A stretch of 11,394 nucleotides of DNA from Pseudomonadota bacterium (GTDB lineage Bacteria; Pseudomonadota; Alphaproteobacteria; Sphingomonadales; Sphingomonadaceae). The stretch lies in NCBI GenBank assembly GCA_023386135.1, contig JAEWKG010000130.1, forward strand, positions 1 through 11,394, read 5' to 3'. Shown here piece by piece: positions 5,578 through 11,394 of this stretch (its first letter is position 1; every line of letters starts with the position of its first letter). The notes beneath the pieces are model-generated. The model saw only the letters and a list, made by a program, of their open reading frames with translations, did no database searches and was not told where the DNA came from. The position numbers and the translations under genes were made by a program.

Positions 5578-5617
5578 AAGGCCCGGGGCATCCCTCGAAG
5601 CGCGCCCCGGGCCTTTT
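5578..5617 (+). terminator. Intrinsic terminator between ahpC and ahpF
   Basis: GGCCCGGGGC (5580-5589) pairs with GCCCCGGGCC (5604-5613) around a 14-nt loop, extended by two A-T pairs and followed by TTTT (5614-5617). This has the form of a Rho-independent terminator. It ends 27 bp before the ahpF start, so ahpF must be reached by read-through or by a promoter not yet seen. Confidence 0.75.
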
Positions 5618-5644
5618 GCCCTCTACCAAACACACAGGATGACC

Positions 5645-7225
5645 ATGCTCGACGCCGCGATGCAGACCCAGCTCAAGACCTATCTCGCGAACCTGCGCGA
5701 GCCGATCGAGCTTGTCGCATCGCTGGATGACAGTGGGAAGTCGGCCCAGACGCGCGAACTGCTGGGCGAGATCGCCGCGCTGCACGAGATGGTATCCGCC
5801 CGCTTCGATGGCAACGACGCGCGGCGACCGAGCTTCGTCATTCGCCGGGCGAGCGATCCAGCCAAATGGGTCCGCTTCGCCGGACTGCCGATGGGACACG
5901 AGTTCACCTCGTTGGTGCTCGCGCTGCTGTGGGCCGGCGGGCATCCACCCAAGGTCGAGCCCGAGTTGCTCGAGGCTGTGCGCAACCTCGAAGGCGACTT
6001 CGCGTTCGAAATGTATTTCTCGCTGTCGTGCCACAACTGCCCCGACGTGGTGCAGGCGCTGACGCTGATGGCGCTCGAGAACCCGCGCGTGACCGCGACG
6101 CTGATCGAGGGTGGCACTTTCCAGGCCGAGGTCGAGGATCGCGGCGTGATGGCGGTGCCGGCGACGTTCCTGAACGGCGAGCCGTTCTACAACGGCAAGT
6201 TGGAACTCGCCGAGGTGCTGGCGAAGCTCGACACCGGCGCGGCGGCCGCGGCGGCCGAAAAGCTGTCGGCCAAGCCCCCGTTCGAAGTGCTGGTGCTCGG
6301 CGGCGGCCCCGCCGGGGTTGCCAGCGCGATCTATACCGCGCGCAAGGGCTTCACCACGGGCATTGCCGCCGAGCGGTTCGGCGGGCAGCTCAACGATACC
6401 CTCGGGATCGAAAACCTGCCGGGGACCGCCTACACCGAAGGCCCCAAGCTCGCGACCGAGCTCAAGGGCCAAGTCGATGCCAACACCGTAGAACTCGTCA
6501 ACCACGCGCTGGCCGAACGGCTGGAGCCTGCGTCGGAGATCGGCGGCCTGCACACCGTGCACTTCGCCGGCGGCGGAACCCTGCAGGCGCGCAGCTTGAT
6601 CCTCGCCACCGGTGCGCGCTGGCGCAATCTCGGCGTGCCGGGCGAGGCGGAGTATCGCAACAAGGGCGTCGCTTACTGCCCGCACTGCGACGGCCCGCTG
6701 TTCAAGGGCAAGCGCATCGCGGTGATCGGCGGCGGCAACTCGGGCGTCGAGGCGGCGATTGATCTCGCCAAGATCGTCGCGCACGTGACGCTGATCGAAT
6801 TCGACAGCCAGCTGCGCGCCGATGCGGTGCTGCAGGCCAAGCTCCGCAGCATGGGCAACGTCGACGTGCTCACCAGCGCGCAGACCACCGAAGTGCTCGG
6901 CGACGGCAATCGGGTGAGCGGCCTCAAGTACAAGGACCGCACCACCGGCGAGGAGCACGATCTCGCGCTCGAAGGCGTGTTCGTCCAGATCGGACTCGTC
7001 CCCAACACCGAGTGGCTGAAGGACAGCGGCCTCGAACTGTCGCCCCACGGCGAGATCGTGACCGACGAGGAAGGCCGAACCAATCTCGGCGGCATCTTCG
7101 CCGCGGGCGACGCGACCACGGTGCCCTACAAGCAGATCGTCGTCGCCATGGGCGAGGGATCGAAGGCGGCGCTGTCGGCATTCGATTACCTCATCCGCAA
7201 CGAGCCGCTGGCGGAGGCCGCGTAA
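5645..7225 (+). CDS. ahpF: Alkyl hydroperoxide reductase flavoprotein subunit AhpF
   Basis: An NADH-dependent FAD disulfide reductase of 526 residues (E. coli 521) that passes electrons from NADH to AhpC. The N-terminal tandem thioredoxin-like domain carries Cys129-His-Asn-Cys132 in SCHNCPDV. The linker near 200-212 is Ala-rich (AAAAAAEKLS). The FAD-binding GGGPAG lies near 218-223 in the C-terminal thioredoxin-reductase-like part. The second redox pair is Cys345-Pro-His-Cys348 in YCPHCDGPLFKGK, the NADH-binding GGGNSG is near 361-366, and the conserved FAAGDATTVPYKQ stretch is near the C-terminus. All four cysteines match E. coli numbering. ATG 5645 is preferred over ATG 5639 because AGGA (5636-5639) is 5 nt from 5645 but overlaps 5639. 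The frame stays open far upstream through ahpC; that part is a shadow. Confidence 0.97.
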   Translation: MLDAAMQTQLKTYLANLREPIELVASLDDSGKSAQTRELLGEIAALHEMVSARFDGNDARRPSFVIRRASDPAKWVRFAGLPMGHEFTSLVLALLWAGGHPPKVEPELLEAVRNLEGDFAFEMYFSLSCHNCPDVVQALTLMALENPRVTATLIEGGTFQAEVEDRGVMAVPATFLNGEPFYNGKLELAEVLAKLDTGAAAAAAEKLSAKPPFEVLVLGGGPAGVASAIYTARKGFTTGIAAERFGGQLNDTLGIENLPGTAYTEGPKLATELKGQVDANTVELVNHALAERLEPASEIGGLHTVHFAGGGTLQARSLILATGARWRNLGVPGEAEYRNKGVAYCPHCDGPLFKGKRIAVIGGGNSGVEAAIDLAKIVAHVTLIEFDSQLRADAVLQAKLRSMGNVDVLTSAQTTEVLGDGNRVSGLKYKDRTTGEEHDLALEGVFVQIGLVPNTEWLKDSGLELSPHGEIVTDEEGRTNLGGIFAAGDATTVPYKQIVVAMGEGSKAALSAFDYLIRNEPLAEAA

Positions 7226-7345
7226 GCCCGCCGTTCATCGGGCGTATCGCTCAATAAGTCGCAATTAATCGATTGGACGCTTGATCCGCGTCGGCGCATT
7301 CTCTCCTTCTAACGTGCGCAAAGCACAGCGAGAGGAGAGACCCGC
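7226..7345 (+). promoter_or_regulatory. ahpF-katG intergenic region with katG leader
   Basis: This 120 bp region holds a weak hairpin GCCCG (7226-7230) with CGGGC (7239-7243), a palindrome AATCGATT (7267-7274) inside an A/T-rich patch, and the katG Shine-Dalgarno AGGAG (7333-7337). TTGGAC (7273-7278) could be a -35 box, but no good -10 box follows. TCGCAAT at 7259-7265 also occurs at 4836-4842 upstream of ahpC, at about the same distance from the start codon (about 90 bp), which hints at a shared regulator but could be chance. Confidence 0.3.
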
Positions 7346-9541
7346 ATGGACGCCAAGACCGGTTCGATCGAGGGGGGCTGCCCGTTCAACGGCGATGGCG
7401 GCGTACGCGCGCTGCTCGGGCGCACCAACAAGGATTGGTGGCCCGAAATGCTGGCGACCGAGTTCCTCAACCCCAACGGCCCGAGCAATCCGTACGGCGG
7501 CGACTTCGACTACGCCGAGGCGTTCAACGCGCTCGACTACAACGCGCTCAAGGCCGATCTCACCGCGCTGATGACCGACAGCCAGCCGTGGTGGCCGGCG
7601 GACTACGGCAACTACGGCCCGTTCTTCATCCGCATGGCCTGGCACGCGGCCGGCACCTACCGCACCGCCGACGGCCGCGGCGGGGCCAACAGCGGCCAGC
7701 AGCGCTTCGCCCCGCTCGATTCGTGGCCCGACAACGGCAACCTCGACAAGGCGCGCCGGCTGCTGTGGCCGATCAAGCAGAAGTACGGGAAGGCCATTTC
7801 CTGGGCGGACCTGTTCATCCTCGCCGGCAACGTGGCGATCGAGAGCATGGGCGGCCCGGTGTTCGGCTTCGGCGGCGGCCGTGCGGACGTGTATGAGCCC
7901 GAACGCGACATCTACTGGGGCAGCGAAGACAAGTGGGTCAACGAAGGCGTACAGACCCGCATCGCGCCCGAGCATGGCATGCACGAGCTCGAAGGCCCGC
8001 TCGCCGCGATCCAGATGGGACTGATCTACGTCAATCCCGAAGGTCCGGGCGGCAACCCCGATCCGCTGCAGTCGGCGCGCGACATCAAGGAAACCTTCGC
8101 CCGCATGGCGATGGACCACGAGGAGACTGTTGCCCTCACCGCCGGCGGCCACACTTTCGGCAAGGCGCACGGCAACGGTGACGCCTCGAAGCTCGGCCCG
8201 GCACCGGCGGGCGGCGATCTCGTCGCACAAGGGTTCGGCTGGGTCAGCCAGAACGAGAGCGGCCACGGCGAGCATACCGTGACCAGCGGGATCGAGGGAT
8301 CGTGGGTCAACACGCCCACGCAGTGGAGCGAGAACTACTTCCGCCTGCTGCTCGACTACGAATACGAGCTGGTCCGCTCCCCCGCCGGAGCGCAACAGTG
8401 GCAGCCGGTCAATCAGAAGCCGGAGGACATGGCGCCGGCCGCGTGGGACCCCAACAAGAAGGTCCCGACCATGATGACCACCGCCGACATGGCGCTGCGC
8501 GAAGACCCCGAGCTGCGCAAGATCAGCGAGAAGTTCCGCAACGACCACGAGGCGTTCAAGGACGCCTGGGCGCGCGCGTGGTTCAAGCTGACCCACCGCG
8601 ATATGGGGCCCAAGATCCGCTACCTCGGCCCCGAAGTCCCGAGCGAGGACCTGATCTGGCAGGACCCGGTTCCGGCGGGTACCAAGCCTTCGGACGCCGA
8701 TGTCGCGGCGGTGAAGCAGAAGATCGCCGATAGCGGTCTTACGGTAGCGCAGTTGATCAAAGCGGCGTGGGCCTCGGCCAGCACCTACCGGAAGTCCGAC
8801 TACCGCGGCGGCGCCAACGGAGCGCGGGTGGCGCTCAGCCCCCAAAAGGATTGGGAGGTCAACGAGCCCGACGTGCTCGCCAAGGTGATCGGCACGCTCA
8901 ACGGCCTGCGCGGTTCGATGAGCCTCGCCGACGCGATCGTGCTCGGCGGCGTCGTCGGGCTGGAGCAGGCGGGCGCCGGCAATGTTTCCTTCACCGGCGG
9001 GCGCGGCGATGCCACCCCGGAGCAGACCGACGCCGACAGCTTCGCGGTAATGGAGCCCGAAGCCGATGCCTTCCGCAACTATGTCGGCAAGAAGAAGCTT
9101 AGCGTGAAGGTCGAGGAGATGATGCTCGACCGCGCCAGCCTGCTCGGCCTCTCAGTGTCCGAGATGACCGTGCTGATCGGCGGCCTGCGGGTGCTCGGCG
9201 CCAACCACGGCGAGCGCGGGCACGGCCACTTCACCAAGCGGTCGGGCCAGTTGACCAACGACTTCTTCGTCAACCTCTACGACATGACCAACGTGTGGAG
9301 CGAGGCCGAGGGATCGGACGGGCAAGAGTACGTCGCGATCGACCGCGCGAGCGGCGGCGAGAAGTGGCGCGCCCCCCGCGCCGCCCTGATCTTCGGCTCG
9401 AACTCCGAACTGCGCGCCGTGGGCGAGGTCTACGCCGAGCGCGGCAACGAGGAGAAGTTCAGGGCGGACTTCGTCAAGGCCTGGACCAAGGTCATGAACG
9501 CCGACCGCTTCGACCTGACCTGCGCCAAGTATCACAAGTAA
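7346..9541 (+). CDS. katG: Catalase-peroxidase KatG
   Basis: A bifunctional heme enzyme that dismutates hydrogen peroxide and has peroxidase activity; 731 residues, the normal length for the duplicated two-domain family. The distal heme pocket is Arg96, Trp99, His100 in RMAWHAAGTYR, and the proximal heme ligand is His269 in GGHTFGKAHG. The Met-Tyr-Trp crosslink needed for catalase activity is available as Trp99, Tyr228 (GLIYVNPEGP) and Met254 (FARMAMDHEE). The arginine-switch region THRDMGP is present. After Met256 the protein reads DHEET where many relatives read NDEET, as I recall; the effect is unknown. The C-terminal degenerate heme-less half follows (from about 440). ATG 7346 has AGGAG 8 nt upstream. 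It follows ahpF by 120 bp and ends in a strong terminator. Confidence 0.97.
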   Translation: MDAKTGSIEGGCPFNGDGGVRALLGRTNKDWWPEMLATEFLNPNGPSNPYGGDFDYAEAFNALDYNALKADLTALMTDSQPWWPADYGNYGPFFIRMAWHAAGTYRTADGRGGANSGQQRFAPLDSWPDNGNLDKARRLLWPIKQKYGKAISWADLFILAGNVAIESMGGPVFGFGGGRADVYEPERDIYWGSEDKWVNEGVQTRIAPEHGMHELEGPLAAIQMGLIYVNPEGPGGNPDPLQSARDIKETFARMAMDHEETVALTAGGHTFGKAHGNGDASKLGPAPAGGDLVAQGFGWVSQNESGHGEHTVTSGIEGSWVNTPTQWSENYFRLLLDYEYELVRSPAGAQQWQPVNQKPEDMAPAAWDPNKKVPTMMTTADMALREDPELRKISEKFRNDHEAFKDAWARAWFKLTHRDMGPKIRYLGPEVPSEDLIWQDPVPAGTKPSDADVAAVKQKIADSGLTVAQLIKAAWASASTYRKSDYRGGANGARVALSPQKDWEVNEPDVLAKVIGTLNGLRGSMSLADAIVLGGVVGLEQAGAGNVSFTGGRGDATPEQTDADSFAVMEPEADAFRNYVGKKKLSVKVEEMMLDRASLLGLSVSEMTVLIGGLRVLGANHGERGHGHFTKRSGQLTNDFFVNLYDMTNVWSEAEGSDGQEYVAIDRASGGEKWRAPRAALIFGSNSELRAVGEVYAERGNEEKFRADFVKAWTKVMNADRFDLTCAKYHK

Positions 9542-9563
9542 GCCGGTCAACCCGGCCTGCCAG

Positions 9564-9597
9564 AAGGGCTCGCGGCACCCCCCCGCGGGCCCTTTTT
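9564..9597 (+). terminator. Intrinsic terminator after katG
   Basis: AAGGGCTCGCGG (9564-9575) pairs with CCGCGGGCCCTT (9583-9594) around a 7-nt loop, with one G-U pair, and runs into TTTTT (9593-9597). It starts 22 bp after the katG stop and separates katG from the transporter gene. Confidence 0.85.
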
Positions 9598-9655
9598 CGT
9601 GCTCGGCTCGACTCGGCGCCCCGTCCGTGAGACACCCGCCGCGGGAGGGCGGCGC

Positions 9656-10912
9656 ATGAGCGAACGACGAACCGCGACGCGCGCGCAGATCGCCTCGGTC
9701 GCGGCGGGCAATGCGCTCGAGTTCTACGATTTCCTCGTGTTCAGCATCTTCGCCGTGCAGATCGGCCAGGCGTTCTTCCCGGCGAGCGATCCGATCAACA
9801 GCCTGCTCGCCGCGCTCGCCACGTTCGGTGCCGGGTTCGTCACCCGGCCATTGGGCGCGTGGATGTTCGGCCGTTATGCCGACCGGCGCGGGCGGCGGCC
9901 GGCGATGGTCGCCTCGTTCACCCTGCTCGGCGCGTCGAGCGTCGCACTCGCGCTGGTGCCGCCCTACGCCGCGATCGGCGCGGTCGCGCCGGTGCTCGTG
10001 ATCGTCGCTCGCTTGCTGCAAGGGTTGGCTCTGGGCGGAGAGGTGGGCCCGAGCAGCGCCTTCCTGACCGAGATCGCGCCGGCGGCGAAGCGCGGCGCCT
10101 ACGTCTCGCTGCAATTCGCCTCGCAGAATTTCTCGATCCTGATTGCCGGCCTCGTCGGGGTCGGCCTGGCGGCCGTCATGAGCGAGCAGGCGCTCGCCGC
10201 GTGGGGCTGGCGGATCGCGCTGATCGCCGGGGCCAGCATCGTGCCGATCGGACTGATACTGCGCCGGTCCTTGCCCGAAACGATGGAAACGCCCGCGCCA
10301 GACACGCCCGTTCGCGCGGCGACCCGCTACCGCCACATCGCCGTCGCCGCTCTGGTGACGATCGCCTCGGCGACGGTGATCAATTACGTGCTCACCTATC
10401 TCAGCACCTTCGCGCAAACCGATCTGGGAATGACTCCCGCCAAGGCCTTCGGCGCCACCGTCGCGGTCGGTGTGGGCGGGACGATTGGCGCGGTTGCCGG
10501 CGGATTGCTCAGTGACCGCTACGGCCGGCGGCCGCTCATGCTGGTGCCGATGGTGCTCACGGTCCTGTTGATCATGCCGACGTTCTGGCTCCTGCGCGCG
10601 TATCCCTCGGCGCTGGCGCTGTACGCCACGGCATTCGTCCTGCGGTCGGTTTCCGCGCTGGCGGGCACATCGGCGTTCATCGCCGTGTCGGAAGCCTTTC
10701 CCTCACGGGTACGTTCCACCGCGATCGGCCTGACGTATTCGCTATCGGTATCGACCTTCGGCGGCACCACCCAGTTCGCCGTGGCGTGGCTGGGCAAGGT
10801 GAGCGGCAGCGCGTTGGTGCCGGCGTGGTACATGCTACTGTTCGCGGTAGTCGGCATGATCGCCATGGTCATGCTGCGCGAGACCGCGCCGCGCTTTACC
10901 GCGCGCGCTTGA
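9656..10912 (+). CDS. MFS transporter, metabolite:proton symporter (MHS) type
   Basis: A 418-residue inner-membrane protein with about 12 hydrophobic segments, which resembles the metabolite:H+ symporter group of the major facilitator superfamily (relatives carry citrate, dicarboxylates, shikimate or proline betaine). The first segment has GNALEFYDFLVFS (18-30). The loop 2-3 signature is FGRYADRRGRRPAM (71-84), repeated in the second half as LLSDRYGRRPLM (about 284-295). The helix-4 region is RLLQGLALGGEVGPSSAFLTE (119-139, typical of the group). The substrate cannot be told from sequence alone; citrate or another organic acid is the best guess. ATG 9656 has GGAGG (9644-9648) at 7 nt; the frame opens earlier at 9599, inside the katG terminator tail. 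It is convergent with the Smr gene and overlaps it by 17 bp. Confidence 0.9.
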   Translation: MSERRTATRAQIASVAAGNALEFYDFLVFSIFAVQIGQAFFPASDPINSLLAALATFGAGFVTRPLGAWMFGRYADRRGRRPAMVASFTLLGASSVALALVPPYAAIGAVAPVLVIVARLLQGLALGGEVGPSSAFLTEIAPAAKRGAYVSLQFASQNFSILIAGLVGVGLAAVMSEQALAAWGWRIALIAGASIVPIGLILRRSLPETMETPAPDTPVRAATRYRHIAVAALVTIASATVINYVLTYLSTFAQTDLGMTPAKAFGATVAVGVGGTIGAVAGGLLSDRYGRRPLMLVPMVLTVLLIMPTFWLLRAYPSALALYATAFVLRSVSALAGTSAFIAVSEAFPSRVRSTAIGLTYSLSVSTFGGTTQFAVAWLGKVSGSALVPAWYMLLFAVVGMIAMVMLRETAPRFTARA

Positions 10913-11394
10913 GCACGAGGTAGAGCGCGCCCTCCCCGCCGTGGCGAATGTGCGCGCTGCGGATCGAGGCGATCGCCGCGCCGTGCGAACTCGCCGCGAG
11001 CCAATCGAGCACTTTCGCGCGGATCGCCCCGCGTTTCGAGGCGCGGTCGGCGGCCTCGGCCGGGCGCGGCCTTCCGGCGATCAGCAGGACCACCCGTGCG
11101 CCCATTGCGCGCGCCTGCGCGACCCCATCGATCAGCCGGTCGTGGGCCTGGTCGAGCGTGTGGCCGTGCAGGTCGAGAGTGAAGTCGGGCTCGATGGAGC
11201 CGGCGCGAAAGCGGCGGTCCCAGTGGGAGTCGAGGCCTTGGCCAGCCCGGTCCTCCCCCGCACGGGTAGGGGGACCCGCCGCAGGCAGGTGGAGGGGCAC
11301 TCGGCGAGATGGCGAGCCTTTGACCGAATGCGGTTGGGCAGAGGGAGGTGGGGCGCCCCCCCCCCCCCCCCCCCCGCGGGCCCCCCCCCCCCCC
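10896..11394 (-). CDS. Smr-domain protein (5' end cut by window)
   Basis: The C-terminal part is a small MutS-related (Smr) domain, a family that includes DNA or RNA nickases. Counting from an internal GTG at 11300, LDLHGHTLDQA is at 43-53, ARVVLLIAGRP at about 68-78 (relatives often have HGKG here), RGAIRAKVLDWL at about 90-101, and the final GGEGALYLVLKR at 121-132. Upstream comes a conserved-looking LDSHWDRRFRAGSIEPDF and then a Pro/Ala/Gly-rich linker. The frame stays open to the window end, and stand-alone Smr proteins of this kind usually have a longer N-terminal linker, so the gene is probably truncated rather than starting at GTG 11300. Upstream of about 11355 the translation is homopolymer and unreliable. 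The stop overlaps the end of the transporter gene. Confidence 0.85.
   Translation of the reverse strand, partial: GGGGARGGGGGGGAPPPSAQPHSVKGSPSRRVPLHLPAAGPPTRAGEDRAGQGLDSHWDRRFRAGSIEPDFTLDLHGHTLDQAHDRLIDGVAQARAMGARVVLLIAGRPRPAEAADRASKRGAIRAKVLDWLAASSHGAAIASIRSAHIRHGGEGALYLVLKRAR
11251..11300. repeat. GC-rich two-hairpin repeat inside the Smr linker
   Basis: TCCCCC (11254-11259) pairs with GGGGGA (11269-11274), CCGCC (11276-11280) pairs with GGTGG (11288-11292) with one G-U pair, and outer CCTCC can pair with GGAGG (11291-11295). The pattern resembles a repeat common between genes of sphingomonads; I recall this and could not search it. Here it lies in frame in the Smr gene, encoding PLHLPAAGPPTRAGED. 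Confidence 0.45.
11356..11394. other. C homopolymer tail, probable sequencing or assembly artefact
   Basis: Twenty C in a row (11356-11375), then GCGGG, then fourteen C to the last base. Nothing else in the window resembles this. Runs of G on the opposite strand are a known artefact of two-colour short-read sequencing at contig edges, so this is best treated as unreliable sequence rather than biology. Confidence 0.75.

Noticed and set aside
5027..5638. Upstream extension of the ahpF frame through ahpC
   Set aside because: It is an alternate-frame Arg/Pro-rich read of ahpC and the hairpin region; ahpF starts at 5645 with a proper ribosome-binding site.
5492..7048. 518-codon minus-strand frame opposite ahpF
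   Set aside because: Antisense shadow in high-GC DNA; AhpF redox and cofactor motifs are all on the plus strand.
7265..8845. 526-codon minus-strand frame opposite katG
   Set aside because: Antisense shadow; KatG heme-pocket residues are on the plus strand.
9152..10417. 421-codon minus-strand frame across the katG end and the transporter
   Set aside because: It crosses a clear terminator and two real plus-strand genes and has an Arg/Gly/Asp-rich shadow composition.
1..11394. CRISPR array, tRNA, rRNA or prophage genes
   Set aside because: No regularly spaced identical repeats with unique spacers, no tRNA cloverleaf recognised, and no phage structural or integrase genes seen.

Overview
The window is high-GC DNA from an alphaproteobacterium, most likely of the Sphingomonadales (Erythrobacteraceae-like). 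That placement is inferred from protein style: sphingomonad-type RuvA/RuvB, AroC, AhpC/AhpF and Smr proteins, and the short hairpin repeats whose translations read like 'HPELVSGS'. Both ends cut genes. The left end truncates the 3' end of ruvB. The right end truncates the 5' end of an Smr-domain gene and finishes in long C homopolymers that look like a contig-edge artefact.

Layout. Positions 1-2076 (minus strand) hold the Holliday-junction branch-migration genes ruvA and ruvB. About 500 bp between them carries a small GIY-YIG nuclease gene on the opposite strand, bracketed by near-identical inverted hairpin repeats, with a third, diverged copy beside ruvB. Positions 2364-3074 (plus) encode two small proteins of unknown function, one probably exported and proline-rich, the other with a C-terminal membrane anchor. 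Then come aroC (chorismate synthase, plus) and a convergent BLUF blue-light-sensor gene (minus).

Positions 4929-9541 (plus) form a peroxide-defence block: ahpC, ahpF and katG. AhpF takes electrons from NADH to recycle AhpC, which removes low peroxide and organic hydroperoxides; KatG handles high hydrogen peroxide. Strong hairpins, including one complete intrinsic terminator, lie between ahpC and ahpF, and katG ends in another clear terminator. The BLUF gene is divergent from ahpC across a 226 bp intergenic region that contains two dyads. An MFS metabolite:proton symporter gene (plus) follows and overlaps the convergent Smr-domain gene by 17 bp.

Most of the window is ordinary chromosomal housekeeping and stress-response DNA. 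The part most worth a second look is the GIY-YIG gene with its flanking repeats inside ruvAB: it has the layout of a small repeat-plus-nuclease mobile unit, its repeats show paired base changes that preserve a hairpin, and the unit is open in the ruvAB direction with stop/start overlaps at both ends.
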